From Orthonyx spaldingii (lineage: Eukaryota; Chordata; Aves; Passeriformes; Orthonychidae), in assembly GCA_013397795.1 (NCBI GenBank), contig VZTJ01001740.1, forward strand, positions 369,060-433,059: a stretch of DNA of 64,000 bases. Reading direction: 5' to 3'. Position numbers and translations under genes: made by a program. Positions 11,691 through 24,411 of the stretch are shown piece by piece. Positions within the stretch are counted from its first letter, which is position 1. Each line of letters begins with the position of its first letter. Under the pieces are notes generated by a model that worked only from the letters and a program-made list of their open reading frames with translations, was not told where the DNA came from and made no database searches.

Positions 11691-14600
11691 TTCTAAGTAA
11701 TTGAATTAAAGGGAAATTGTGAGCTCGTTTATCTAATCAGTTTAACAAGACATATCCCACTGCATGTGATTTCTGTAATAAAGAAAAGTAGGAAAAACAT
11801 AGCAAAAAATAGTAACACCAATGCACAAACCTGCATTCTGTACTGCTGGGTCAAAACTAGAGATCTGTCATTTGGAAAGGACTTAATGGAAACTCCAGCC
11901 AGTCTGTAACCCCTGGAGCAAGTTTTACATGCAATGGAAACGGCTTCTCCTGGCCACATTGCTCAGGGAAAGCCCTCTTTGCTATGCATGGCACAAAAGG
12001 GGGTCACTGGTCTGCAGCTGGAATAAAGCAAGGAAATGGGAGAAGAAAAGCAGGTGACCTGGACATCTGGAAGGACTTGAACAAAACCATGGGCCAATGA
12101 AGTTAAGCAGACCCAAGCACCACTCTCATTTGCATTAGATCCTGGTTCCTGCAAAACATCAATGGCGTCATTAAAATTTTTAAAAGTCAGTCAGGTTTAA
12201 ATGTGAGGAATGTGCCCTGTCTTTCCTCAAGGTCTGCAAGTTTGCTTTTACTTTTAAGAAAAAGAAAAGGGGCAGTTTAGTACAAGAATTCCTCTTCCCC
12301 AAAATGTGTAAGATTTTGCTCAGCAAATTGTGTGAGTGGTTTCTGCTGCTCATTTCTCCTGTTGTCCTTCGCAGCACAGTTTGGTTGCCCAGCCTTTCCC
12401 ACAGGGCAGATTTCCAGCTGTTATCTGCCTCATTTTCTCTGCACACAGAGGGATGCACATCTGATCTGCTGGTTACTTCTGAAAACGAGTCAATGGGGGA
12501 TCCTGCACCAGTAGTTGAGAAATGCCCTCAATACTCAGCATCTCAGTGCATTATTCACTGCTGGGGCAACTGTGACAGCAGTGATGAGGTGTCTTAGGTC
12601 CTAAAGCTCTCTGATCTCAGCTTTGCAGCCCTCAGCTCTCAAAGACTGGGATGCAGAGGGTTTTATCTACCCAAACACTGCCATGTCTGATGGCAAAGTT
12701 CTTTTCTCAGTCCTGGGGTTCTAGCTGAGATTATTTGTGAGATGGGGTAATTAGAAGACAATACTTATTTATTAATGTGATTCTGCTGCGCTTGGTCTGA
12801 ACTCCTGTATCAATCAAAGGCTGAGTCAAGGGTGGCTCTGCCAGGCCAGTCCATCCCTTTGGGCAAAGCTGGCCTTTGAGCAAAGCTGGCCTAGGTTTTG
12901 GCTTCCAGCCTCCTGCTATTCCTTGGATGCCTGCTCCAGAGATGGCTGTTACAGGCTCTGGCCTTTGCTCATGGCTTTCTTTCTGGCAACAGATGTGCAG
13001 TAAAAATAGGCAGAGCAATTTTATCTTCCCATTTGTAATGAAGAGATACTTTCGTAGTTACTTCAGAGTTTGCTGGGTTTGGTACCAGAGGTTGTCAGCT
13101 TTAAAAAAGGTAAATTATTAAATAATTGCCCCAAAAGAAGTTTGGTATTGAACTGACTGTTGCTGTTTCAATTTTGCTTTTGAAAGTTATCTACATCTAG
13201 CATTGTCATGTTAAATGTTAGAAGATGGATTATCCTGGGGCGGGATTTTCCTTTTTTTCCTCTCTCTCTGCAAGCATTTACAATATCTTCAACTTCAAAA
13301 AACCCCTAGAGATCAGAAGAAAAAACACTTTAGTTGCATTCTACCTCTGACAGTGAAGATAGCAAATGAATAAAACCCCAAAATCTTCAAACCTAGAGGA
13401 ATGGGAAAGCAACAAAAACTTTTTGTGAGTCCCTTAAACAAGTACATTAGCCCTGAGCAATAAAAATTAAGAAAATCGTGATTCATACTCTCAAAGGTGT
13501 ATTAGCTGGAAGATTTGAAAAATGTGATTTTTTTTTTTTCACTTTATATTCTGAAAAAGGATCAAGACATGAAAACATAACTTTCATAAGCATAGTATTA
13601 CAATTTTAGTGTGCTTTTAAAATTTTTTTTTAATCAGCATTGTGCATTTCTTCTGCTGCGCTTCATCTCAGCACCCACATGGAAATGTTCAGGTTTCTCT
13701 TGGTGGTGTTTTAGCCAGTGTAAGTTGAAGTACCTGCTGATCTCTGCCTTTATTCCCTTCTGCTCCTATAGACCCCAAAACCACGACCAGCTACTTGATT
13801 CCTGAAAGGATTTTACAATGAGGGTGGCTGTGATAGACATTATAACAAGAGGTAACAGCCAGAAACTGTGTTTCTGGAAGTTCAGATTTGATGGTGAGCA
13901 AAAGTCCTGCCCCAGGGTGGTACAGACACCCAGAGATACGAAGGATGACTACCCTGGGATGTCCCCAAAGTCCCTTCCCACCACTGTGTGTGCTGCTGTG
14001 AGTCAGAAGGATGGGATAAGGCAGTGCAGGCCAGGACTAATGCAGCATGTTTTGCAGCCATGGCAACACAGCTGTTGATGGCAAAATTGTTGTATTCTGA
14101 CAGTGGCTCATGCCCTTCCCAGCTTGGTCCTTGTCTCTGGCAAGGAAAATGGAGGTGCAAGGCAAACTTTGGGCTGAAGCACCACCCATGCCACCCAAGC
14201 AGGGCACTGAGGAAGTCAGCTCCACAGCCGTTTTTCCTGGGGTAATTGAGTGCAAAGCTGATGGAAGCTCCAAATTTGGGCTGTCTCAAACACAGAGGAC
14301 AGGTGGTAGCAGCTGAAGTAAAAAAGTCCAGCTCTTCTGCAAATGACCCAAGCAAGTCCAGTCAAAGCAACATTACCCATTCAAACCAAACCCAAATCTA
14401 GTTCTGATTGGGAGTTATTTCCAGTTGCTAACAGCCTTGACGGGTAGCAAAAAATTAGCATTCCACAAAGTTAATGGTCTCTACTGATCCCTGAGCCGTC
14501 AGTTTGTTCATTAATCCCTGGAAAACATCTTTGGCTGCACTGAAGCAAAGTATGTGAAGTGAATCTTAGATCTCTCTTGGACACAGGTCTGAGGGTGACA

Positions 14601-16369
14601 AACTGAGACAAGTCTAACACCAGTTTCTTCTGCAGTGCCAGAAATATACATTGTCTTTCCCAGAGAAATCCAGCTCCATGGACCTCAGACCAGTTGGAGA
14701 TCACAGATGGGGCCAGGAAGGGCACTGCACTCACTGCTCTGTGTTGTCAAACCCACTCAGAGTAAGCTGGAAAGAAGTGCCCGTGCATCAAGGAAGAGGA
14801 AATTCAGGAGCTCCAGCACCTCTTTGTCTTTCTCCATCCATAGATATAATCCTTTTGCCCACAGGTTAAAGGAATAAAATGCAGCAAGATCTTTCTGATT
14901 GCCTGGCCTCTGGGCAAGGCTGCAGGGTTGTGGTGGCAGTCACGGGCTGATCTTTGCAAAGAGGATTGTTTTGTGTGGAGTCAGGACTGGGCTATTGCTT
15001 CAGAATGCTGTGTTCCCATATTTGCCAAAGGATCTGGCGACCCCCAGAAGAAATCACATGAGCGAAAACATTCCTATGAGCAGTACTTCCCTGGGGCAGG
15101 GCAGGACTCCATCCTCTGCATTCCCAGTTTATTTTTCTTGCTGTGCAGGGGGATTTTGGGACAGCAGTGCCCCACATTTCAAAACCCATGAAGTGCACTA
15201 CTTTATGCACTCTACCTAAGGTGGGTACTGTGACCAGCCAAGGCAAATGAAATTTTGTTCTGCTCTGATGTAAGAAAGTGAGCAGGCTAAATTACTAAGG
15301 CCAAGCGGATGGCCAAGGCCAAGCCTGAAATTTCAAGCAGCTTGTAGATACTGCAAGTGAATACCCTGTTCTCCCATTGCTCATCCTTCTGTGCAATCCT
15401 GGTCGTGTTTTCATCTTGCTCGGTTTCCAGAATTATAACAACATGTGGGACATTAAAGCTGAGCTTGAAAGTGGTGCACTTCAGAGGACTTTCTAGGATT
15501 TGCATAACATGAGGGTAAATCTCTGAAATTGAATTTTGCTTATTTCCATATTACAGGAGCTGTTTTCCCCAGTCTTTTAAGTGAAATTGCAGAATTTCAG
15601 TGTGAATAGTTTAATAACTTGTTGGGAAAAAAAAAATAAATAAAGAACTCACCTCTTTCCTAATAGAATACTGGATTTACAACAGCATGAAGGGGTGTAT
15701 TCCAAAATGTGTCATTTAGGGAAATGGGGAATCCACCCACACCCCCTGCAGCCCTGTTTTGTTTTGTTTTGTTTCTGAAAAACTTGAACACCATGCCCAC
15801 AAAGGAGTTTTGGAATTATTGGCTCATATTCCTACTCTTCTCTCTGATCCTGACATTTTGTTCAGATTGTGTTTACCATAACGTGCCATCTTCCTGACAC
15901 CAAAACTGATGCAAAGTGTCAGTGTGGAGGCTGGGTTTTTGGACATCTGAGGGAGACCACCTGAAGCTCTTGAGACTTGGAAATAACCTTGGCAAATCAA
16001 AACATCCTGAGCTTTGACTGCAATGGTCCTTGTGCAAGCCAAGAGAGTTTCAAAAGTAGTTACACTCCTAGTGAACAGATGGATGTGCCCATGTGCTGCT
16101 TTGGACTGGTGAGACTGGAGGGGAACCTCCTTAGGAAATCAAACTCCTCCAAAAGGAGATGCTCATGCTTTCTCAGTCTATGAAACCCTGCTGGTGTTCT
16201 GGTTTCTTTAGAACCAGATTTAAATTTATATTAGAAAAAGAAGAGCTTGGGGCTTGGTGTAATTTGCAACTAATTGGATCTTCTCAAATGCCAAGTGAAG
16301 AAACAAAGGGTCAGAGAAGGAGCTTTGTTTCATGTGTAATGACAAGAACAGTTGTGGGATAACACAGCC
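11691..16369. other. non-coding stretch with minor simple repeats
   Basis: No gene is supported. The stretch holds a poly-T run near 13529-13540, a short (GTTTT) repeat at 15756-15774 and an A-rich tract near 15626-15645. It also has a 17 bp-period duplication at 12863-12892, listed separately. The 157-codon open frame at 13882-14355 (minus) overlaps open frames on the other strand, has no domain, and is taken as chance. Confidence 0.6.
12863..12892. repeat. short tandem duplication, 17 bp period
   Basis: The 13-mer GCAAAGCTGGCCT occurs at 12863-12875 and again at 12880-12892, with 4 bp between. It looks like a replication-slippage product or small local duplication. No function is implied. 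Confidence 0.85.
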
Positions 16370-16495
16370 CTGTCCTGCTCCAAATTATGACTTACTCCTG
16401 TTTTAGCATAAATCTTCAGCCTTCACTGGCGATTAATTTGGCACATTTTTAATTACATGAACTGACACATAATTAATTAAAAGAGGGTAGCTGAC
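16370..16495. other. candidate conserved non-coding element, TAATTA cluster
   Basis: A compact AT-rich block carries homeodomain core sites: TAATT at about 16434-16438, TAATTA at 16450-16455, and two overlapping TAATTA at 16470-16475 and 16474-16479. The flanks are ordinary non-coding sequence, and there is no transposon signature or open frame. Clusters of TAATTA cores are typical of vertebrate developmental enhancers. Conservation is not demonstrated here, so this is an inference from motif density. Confidence 0.25.
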
Positions 16496-19188
16496 CCCAA
16501 CTATTGTGGGTTACAAATTCTGGGTATTCCTTCTGTGCACATGTCTGTCTATTTGTCTGTCTGGCAGCGACTTGTCATCCGTTTGGGTGGGAAGGCAGCA
16601 CGGAGGTGCCTCACACAGCTGGAAATCCTGTCAGGGACCACTACACCATGGTCATTGCCCCTGCACCACAGAGCTGCTGCTCTCCCAGCAAGTTCTGAGC
16701 CTTGGGCAGAGAGGGCAGCACCTGGGCTTTGCTGTCAGGATAATTAAGGTGGCTGCTTCCTTTTGAGGGGTATGTTCATACAGAAAGATTTCAGGCTTCT
16801 CCTTCTGCTGTGCATGCTCTGCACATTCGAATGAGCCTCGCTGGAGCCCTTTGAGAGGCTGTGGCCTGCCCTGCAGACTGGCACAGAGAGGAGTTTGCTG
16901 TGCTGCCTCTCTGCCTGTGATGAGCAGGCACCAGCCACAGCGAGAATGAACAAGTCCTTGAGCAGATGAGACCACAGGTTTCCAGGAAGACAAAAACAGC
17001 TGTGATTTTTCCCCACAGGGTTCCATTACAACACAAAACAGTGGAGGACTTGTGCTGTGGTGGATTACTGTGGTTTCTGCACAAAAGGCTTTGTCCAGGC
17101 CTCTTTTTTTTCTCAATCAGCAAAGCAGCTGTATGCGGGCTTGTGTCATGTGAGTTCTGTCTGCCCTTGGAGGTTTCCAAGGCAAAGACACAACCAGCCT
17201 GGAGCAAGATATTGGGGAGTAGAGACCTGCAGAAGCCTCTTCCCACCAGCACATCTGTAATTGCTATAAACTAGCTGCTCCAGTGCCAGTTTTTGCACTT
17301 GAATTAATTGAAACTTAGCCCTGCTGAGGATTGGCTCCTTGTAGCATCCAGGGCCTGGGAGGGTTAGGACTCCCCTAATCCAGCTCAGTGCTCAGGCTCT
17401 TGGGAAAGGGAAAAGATCCCAGGAGGAAGAGGGGGAAAAGGGAAAAAAATCATAAGGGGATGCAACAGCTGGGAGGTTTCTTTCTCAAGAAATTAATGAT
17501 CCATCAAAGACTCTGCTATTTCAGCTTGATAGGCAGGAGAAATACCAAGCTTGGATCACATGAGCTTACAGTTGATTAAATTAAACGAAGGGATGAGTAG
17601 TGACTACTTGGACTGGAGAATGCAGGAAGCTGTTTGAGGAAAGTCACTTGTCAGAAGGGATCCAGAACACAAAGGCAGAAAGATTTTGGGCTCTCTTGTA
17701 GTTTTGGGATGAGAACCAGTCTAGAATGCAAGTCCCAAACAAGAAGGGTTCTTACAGGGAAAGGTTAGGTGAAAATCCTCACAGAAATTATGAAGGTGAA
17801 TAATCAAAGAAGACATAAAGACAATTATCTCTCTGGTCTCATAAAACACAGGGAGGAGATGAGGTGTCCCAATAAGCTTTTAAAATTGACCAAAAATCCA
17901 AATTTTGACTAATTACTACTGAATTCAACACATAATATTTCACACACTGTGTGTTTTGGGTAGTTGCCTATGCCTGCCCATGAAACACAAAATTCACAGC
18001 ATTCCTTGTTTTTCTCTGCTGATACAATAAAGAAGCAGGAGCATATTTATTAATTACTTTTCTATGCTTCTGGTCCTTGGTTTATGGGTCCACTATTCAG
18101 AAGAGGGATTAAGAGTCTCCAGTGGGCTTCTCTGGAAGGAAGTGGTTGAATTGATGGTAGCCTGTTTCCCAAATTATTGTCATTGTTGTTGCTTTAGTTA
18201 AAATGGAAACATTCCATGAAAAATGTGATAGTGTTCCCTCTGGCTCTGTGACTGGTGGAAAGCCAGTTACAGACTTTTTATCTGTGAAATAAAATATTCC
18301 GAATTTTAGATATAGATGAGAGATTATTTAGCTTTAGGACTCTATCTGTGTGTGTCTTTTTAAGATAATATTTAAAAAACAATTATAAATTAGTGACTCT
18401 TAAATATGTCCTAACTTTTGTATTATCTTGCCAATTTCCAGCTGTTTTCAGAAACATTTCTTGTGTTACAGCTGAAAAAGGCTCGTTGCTTGGAACCTCT
18501 TGACATTAAATGTATTTTTAAAAATAGTATAACAGCATTTCAGCAGCAGATTTTCATTTTCAGCTTAGCAGTTCAAAACTCAGGAGTCCAGAGCTTCCAG
18601 CAAACTCTGCCATAACACCACCACCACTCCTTTCCCTCTGACCAGTGCAGCCTACTGAAATGCGGAGTTTAAATCAGCAAAGAGGAAAAAAAAAAACTAT
18701 GAAAAGAAAATGCAAAAGATCTAAATGGTCCCTACAATTTTTTGAAATGAAGAAGAAAATTATCTCAAACTCACTTGTGGATGGATGTGTTTTATAACTG
18801 ATGCTAATCCTCAATGCAAACCTATCTGTATCCTTGTGCAAAAGAAGGAAGGGAGGTTGATTTTTTTTTCCATTGTTGTTGCACAGTGATGTGTCTATAC
18901 ATCCTACATGTTGATGTACAGCACAGACTGAAGTTGTTACACAAGTTTGGGGTATTGTGCTCCTTCCCTCCTCAGCTCTCCTGTGCAGGAGTGTCTGAGC
19001 AAGGTGCATGGCCACTGCTGCAATCCAGTGCAAAAGCATCTAATTAGGTATTTATTTATTTTTCGAGGCTGACACAATACCTTATAAGTGTTGATTTTTA
19101 AATACCTTACCATGCAGATTATGTGTCCAACAAAAAGGAGATTTTGAAGGGATTTTTTCCCTCTTGTGTAATACCTTCTGCCACCTTC

Positions 19189-19231
19189 AAAAAAAAAAAA
19201 AAAAAAGGAAAAAATGAAAAAAAAAAAAAAA
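19189..19231 (+). repeat. poly(A)-rich simple tract
   Basis: Runs of 18, 6 and 15 A residues are interrupted by GG and TG. The tract could be the relic of a poly(A) tail of a retrocopy, but no transcript-like sequence is recognisable upstream, so it is treated as low-complexity DNA. Confidence 0.9.
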
Positions 19232-20322
19232 GAGGGGATTTTTCTGATGTACTGCTATAAATGTGAGGGCTTGTTGGCTTGTTGTTGTGTTATTCATCAT
19301 TGCAGGAATTGTGGCTGAAGCAGCAATTTCCAGCTAAGAAAATGGAAATCCTGCCTGCATAAGAAAACTAACAAAGCACCCAGAGAGGGCTTGTGAAGAA
19401 GGTGGAGGAAACAACCATGTGGGATGAAATCTCTCAGGGCAGTGTTTGCCCAATAAGCTGCTCTATTTTGTGTAAGCTTTTCAGAGAACAGATGGGTATT
19501 TCAGTCTGGAACTCAGGAGTCAGGGAGATTAGGAGAAACAAGGCAGAAATTCAGCCTCAGAGAGGGTCTGAGAGATGGAGTGGGATGTTGTGCTGAATTC
19601 TGCACCTTGGGAACAGTGCACCAGGTACAATCCTGACTGGCTCTGTCATGGACACACAGACACAATGCCAGTTTACAGGCCTGTGAGAGGCTGCCTGTGC
19701 CTGAAATGGGAGATGTGGCTGGCAGGCCAAGGAATCCTCGACTTTGCCACTCAGATTCAAGTGGATGGTGACATATATACATACACAACATACATATGGC
19801 ACAAATTAAATTGAGAGGGGAATGAGCAAAACAATTTTTCAACAAACAAGCAAATGAAGATCATACTTTCTTCACAGCAGTGCTCAAGTTAGATGAATAC
19901 TGATTCATATTTCTTGGAATGAGAAGTGCTGGGAAGGGAGGTGTCATATTCTTCATTGCTGTTAATGTTTTATGCACTTTTTGTTTGCTTGTCTTTTTTT
20001 AAAAAATGTCATAACTTAAGTTCTTGTAAAACCGTAGTGGCATTTTTCATACTTCCCCATTAGATCATACTTTTTGTAGCAAGTAGGTTTTCTGATGAAT
20101 CTGGTCCAAAACTATTAAGAGATCCACTAGGAGCCTTGGGCAAGTAGAAAAGACTGAACAAAGACCAGAAGTGGTGGAGGAACAGCCAAAGTCTGAGAAG
20201 GAGTGGAAAGCAGTCAGACAGGGAAACATTCAGGTAGGGCTATTTTCACCTATTTTTTTCCACTTTTTAGATTTTTTTTCCCATTTTTTAGATATTTGCT
20301 TCTTCATTCCTTGTACCAAGTA

Positions 20323-20345
20323 TTGCTGTCCTTTTAGGACAGCAA
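20323..20345. repeat. perfect 9 bp inverted repeat with 5 nt loop
   Basis: TTGCTGTCC (20323-20331) is followed by the loop TTTTA and then the exact reverse complement GGACAGCAA (20337-20345). The stem is too short for a microRNA precursor and there is no flanking context that would make it a terminator in a vertebrate. It lies 41 bp from the LTR boundary. Confidence 0.8.
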
Positions 20346-20386
20346 GCACAGCTTTGTGAAACTTGGATGTTAAACTTGCTGTGAGG

Positions 20387-20624
20387 TGTCGCAGCGCGCG
20401 GATGTCGAAACACGGGAAGGCGAAGGGTCAAGTCATAAAAGATCTCCTTTATTAATTAAATTCAGCTTTTATATACAAAATGGATTCCCACGTGATTGGT
20501 CACTCATTGAACGCCCCCCGTAGCAATTGGCTACCTTGATTCATGAGAGTTTCACTACCTTTATCTTAGTTTATATAAACAAATACATTCTTTCTCACGA
20601 GAAAGAGGTTTCTGTGCTGTGACA
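20387..20624 (-). mobile_element. solo LTR of an endogenous retrovirus, minus orientation
   Basis: The element is bounded by an imperfect terminal inverted repeat, TGTCGCAG at the left and CTGTGACA at the right (7 of 8 pairs). Read on the minus strand it has the full layout of an LTR. Two CCAAT boxes (plus coordinates 20526-20530 and 20495-20499) are followed by a TATATAAAAG TATA box (20465-20476) and an AATAAA poly(A) signal (20448-20453). A CpG-rich 3' part (20388-20425) contains a run of GCGCGCG. The 6 bp flanks GTGAGG and TCGAGG agree at 4 positions, compatible with a decayed 6 bp target duplication as made by ERVK-like elements. There is no internal retroviral sequence, so this is a recombination-derived solo LTR. 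The family name is not assigned. Confidence 0.82.
20465..20530 (-). promoter_or_regulatory. LTR core promoter: CCAAT boxes and TATA box
   Basis: On the minus strand the order is CCAAT at 20530-20526, CCAAT at 20499-20495 (fused to a CACGTG E-box) and TATATAAAA at about 20474-20466. Transcription would start roughly 25-30 bp further on, near 20435-20445, close to the AATAAA at 20453-20448. All elements are intact in sequence; whether they are active in any tissue cannot be told. Confidence 0.6.
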
Positions 20625-23600
20625 TCGAGGAAAGCTTTGCCTGGACTTGCAGTGGAGTGTGTGGTACTGGTTCCTGTGGGGTGGCATTGTAAATCCAGTA
20701 TCAGGACTGGTGACTCACATGCAGGCTGGCCTTTTCCTGCTGCCATACTGAAATCCGTGGCACTTCAGCACACAGCAGTGATTCACAGGAGATGCTCAGC
20801 CTTCCGTCAGTCAGTGATCCTCACCTTGCAGTCTGACTCCTGCCATTTATCCAGTGCCCACAGAGGATTCTCTGAAGGCTCCGTCAAGCACTTGAACTTC
20901 TGCTGCAAAGAAATTTATAGATGAGCAGTGCAGCTAAATCAATCTGACATCCACGAGTGCTCGATGAGGTGACATCCACCTGAAATCAGAGCAGTTCTGA
21001 GCAGCCAATCGATGGTAAGTGAATCTGCATTAAGATGGGTGAGAGCACTGCCTACTGTGCTATAGTTTCATCAGACTTAAGGTTTCATGCAGTGAGAAAG
21101 AGAGACTTTGCAACAGTCAGAAGGCAAAGGCATCATTTCCTCCCTCAGTAGCTCCAGATTGTCAGTACAGAGACCTGTCCTCATCTTTCACACTCTGGGT
21201 TTATCCCTGTCTATCCAAATGGCAATTGGCAAGTTTTTCTCTGACTGCAAGGCAGAACAACACATCCAGCCAAAACCAGCATCTCTAAATTGTATCTATG
21301 ATTCATTTACTGTCTCTGTGTTTCAATAAAAAAGGATTTGCATGAAATCCCAGAGCCTGCAATGATGTATGGATGTGCTATTATGGGAACAGTCTTCAGA
21401 GGACACGTAAACCTTTTAACAATGTTTACCAGGACAGAACAGGCTGTGATGGAAAAGGGCTCCACACCCAGTGTATGGTTTTGCCCTTGGCCTTGAAACA
21501 GTAGAGGTAGGATGAAACTCCATGACTGGAAAACCCCATCCCATCCTACCCGTCCTGGAAGTCCTTGGTAGGGGGACTAGTGCAGGGACCCATGTGACAA
21601 TGGGCATAACACCCAGTTATTGTCTGCTTTCCCACTAATTTCTATGGACATCATTCCCTGGAGTGTGTGGCTGGCTCCCAGCTCTCTCCTGCCCTGCTGG
21701 CAACTAGGACCCCCATTCCCATGGGGTTTACCCTGGGTCCAAGTCATTCAGGCTCCCAGATGGATGTTGCTCCCAGCCCAGGTTACTTTGCTCCTTGCAG
21801 AAGATGTTTCCACCTGCAGCTCAGTGTTTGGCTCAATGTCCTTTGGCAGGGCACAGTGACTTGAGTAAAGGGCAGCTTGACTAAAGTTAAGGGTGTGTAC
21901 ATCAGTCATTGTGGTGAAGACAAAGGAGGCAGACCCATGTCACTGCAGCTCTGATGGAAAGTTGGGCATGCAGAAAGACAGCAGGGCTCAGACCCAGTCA
22001 TAGAAGACAGGAGGAAAAAGTAAATATATTTCTGGAAGTTTTATGACAACCAGGAGATCTCCAACAGCTTCTGAGTTCAATCCTCCTGGTAAGTTTTGGA
22101 GACCCTCTCATTTGTGTGCTTTAACTTTATTACGAGAGCCAAGGTCAGGCAGGGGAAGGCTTGCACAGAGCAACAGTGCATCCAATAAAAACGAAACCAA
22201 AAACACCCAAAAAACCCAGTACAAAAGACATGCAGAATGACTCTATCTTGAGCTTTTATTAACATTTCCAGTGACAGACCTTCAAGCGCTCTCTATAAAT
22301 AGCAATTAGTTAAACTTTATAGTTAACTGACGTAACTCCAAACTGCATCAGACAACCAAGCCTTCAGGTAAGAGTGCAGCAGCCACAAGCATGGCATGGA
22401 TGCTGTTGAACAGAAATACTCAGCTCTTTCTGTAAATTATTGCCCCATTTCCTCCCAGCTGGCTGAGAGTGTAGCTGCAGTGATATCAGCTAAGCCTGTG
22501 CACATTTATTTCAGAAACACTGCACAGACAACAGCAGAACAGGTAGAGTTCTCAAATGACACCATGACTGGGTTTTTGGCTCAGAGGCATGGCTAGAATT
22601 TTTTGTGTGTCTCCTCAAATACCTGCTGAATAAATCAGCAAAATAGCTGAAACCATCCTGCTTATTTTCCTTGCTGTTTCCTGTCAATTAGAGATCAATA
22701 AATCATTGCTATGTGATGGTGGCTATGAGTGATATTCATGACAAACCCTGATGACAGACTGAAAAGGGAGACCATACATGAGGGCTGTGTGAGCTGTGCT
22801 ACCACAAAACTAAGAAATTAAGGGACCTGCAGGTTTATGGTTCATAAGCTGTGAAGAGCTGGGACTGAGAAGTGCCTTGCCTAGGAAATCCTGCTCCGCA
22901 TGACCACGGTGCATAACCAAGCCTAGCCAGGGACCCTCAGTACCAGCACTGATGGGATCTGCTTTCCTTTTTCCATCAGTGCTCGAGGTACAACTTCCAG
23001 GTTTGAGTAGAGAAGTGGCTGGACATGAGATTTCTTCATTGGCAGCTTTGGTTGATAACCTATGCCTAAAGGAGCAGACTGGTTTAACTGCAGTTTGGGG
23101 CATCTGAAAATGATTAATACTCATTGTGCCCCCAGAGCAGCTATTCAGGGCAAAGAGGACTACATCTGCAGGGGCTAAGCTGTGGCTAAAACAGTGCCTC
23201 AGCAGGGCAGTGAATCACCCTGACTCACTCATGTCTGTTCAAGCTGACCAAAACAATGGATTTATTTTTTACAGATGATTCTGAAACCCCTAAACTTAGG
23301 TCGTTGTAAGTGAATGTCACCAACTTGTAGTAAGATGAACCAATGGCACTGGGGTGGGAAGGGTGTTGGGAAAGAAGAAAAGATTGTGGGTTGAGCAAGA
23401 TAACTTAAATGCTCTTAATTTCTACCTGCAATATAGAGAAATTTTGAAGGAAAGGTCCAGCAGCATTGAAAATCTAGTGTTGAAAACATGAACACTTTTA
23501 TTCTAGAGTTTGTACAGGATAGGATTTGTAAGGGTCGATGGTCCAACCCCTCACTCAAAGCAGAAACAGCTTCACAGGCAGCTCAGCAAAGAAAGGCATC

Positions 23601-24380
23601 TCGTATCCCACCACAACCAGGTTAAGAATGTGCTGCTATGAGTGGAGGGCAACCTTTTACATTAAAGCAGTTTGGCTAAATATTCCCGTCAAACATGTTC
23701 TCATATAGCACAGGCAACTGTTACCACTAATTTAAGCAGGAGATTTGCTACCTGCTGTCAGGATAGAGCTCCCTGGCTGCTCTCTGGGTCTTTGCAGTGC
23801 AAATGACAGGGAAGAGGTTGGGTTTAGAAGTCAGGTGGATTCTCATCTTCAGAAAAGGGAAAAGGGATACCCTCTTTTCTCTTTTTTTCTTCTCCCCATC
23901 TGCTGAGCAGTTCTTGGTCAAGAATTAAGCACAGTTTGTCTGTTGAAAGCCTTAGTGTGTTCCACACATGAGAAGAGAGGATGGGAGAGAGCTGTTCCTT
24001 TTCAGTCAGCTAATCTGTTACTTCTGTAAAAAGGCTATTGGAAAACCAGTTGCCATTGATTTGCAGTTTTTTTCCTTTAAGTTATCATCAGTGACAGAAT
24101 ATGCACAGACCCTGTTTGGTGCTCAGAATGGTTGAGGGCAGACCTAATTTAGCCCAGTCTTTTGGCTTTCTGCTTTGGGCAAAAAGCATTCCTGATATCA
24201 AAGACCAGGGTTTTAATCAATGCTATGGTGAGAAAAGCAAAAAAAGAACCTTCAGGCAGAGTTGTCACCCTTGTGGTAAGGATGACAGATTATGTGCTAC
24301 ATGCACTGGGTGATGTGTCCCAACCCTGTGCTTAGTGGACAGCATTGGTGAGCCTGAGCTCCAGGTCTTACTCATTAGGA
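20625..24380. other. non-coding stretch
   Basis: No gene is supported. A degenerate CR1-like scrap near 23515-23595 is listed separately. The remaining sequence is apparently unique, with open frames below about 105 codons and no domain signal. Confidence 0.6.
23515..23595 (-). mobile_element. possible ancient CR1 fragment, minus orientation
   Basis: The words GGTCCAACCCCTCACTCAAAGCAGAAACAGC and GGCAGCTCAG follow the order of the CR1 3' region read in reverse ('tccaacctcctgctcaaagcaggg...aggttgctcaggg'). The tail is missing, the match is short and divergence is high. An alignment to CR1 consensus sequences would decide it. Confidence 0.4.
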
Positions 24381-24411
24381 TTTTTTTTTTAATTTTTTTT
24401 TTTTTTTTTTT
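24381..24411. repeat. poly(T) tract
   Basis: Ten T, AA, then nineteen T, followed by ACAG. It resembles a very strong polypyrimidine tract plus acceptor AG, but the downstream frame carries no recognisable coding sequence. On the other strand it reads as a poly(A) run, again without an upstream retrocopy. Confidence 0.9.

Larger units (their letters stand above)
16496..20386. other. non-coding stretch
   Basis: No gene is supported. The 154- and 153-codon overlapping minus frames near 16650-17250 run in different frames through the same stop-poor region, without splice-consistent boundaries or domains. The AT-rich 18140-18420 segment is repeat-free and could be another constrained block, but the signal is weaker than elsewhere. 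An A-rich tract (19189-19231) and a perfect hairpin (20323-20345) are listed separately. Confidence 0.6.

Noticed and set aside
13882..14355. 157-codon minus-strand open frame
   Set aside because: Overlaps three other open frames on both strands; composition and lack of motifs indicate stop-poor non-coding DNA.
16652..17252. Two overlapping minus-strand frames of 154 and 153 codons
   Set aside because: They run in different frames through the same region, and neither carries a domain nor consistent splice sites.
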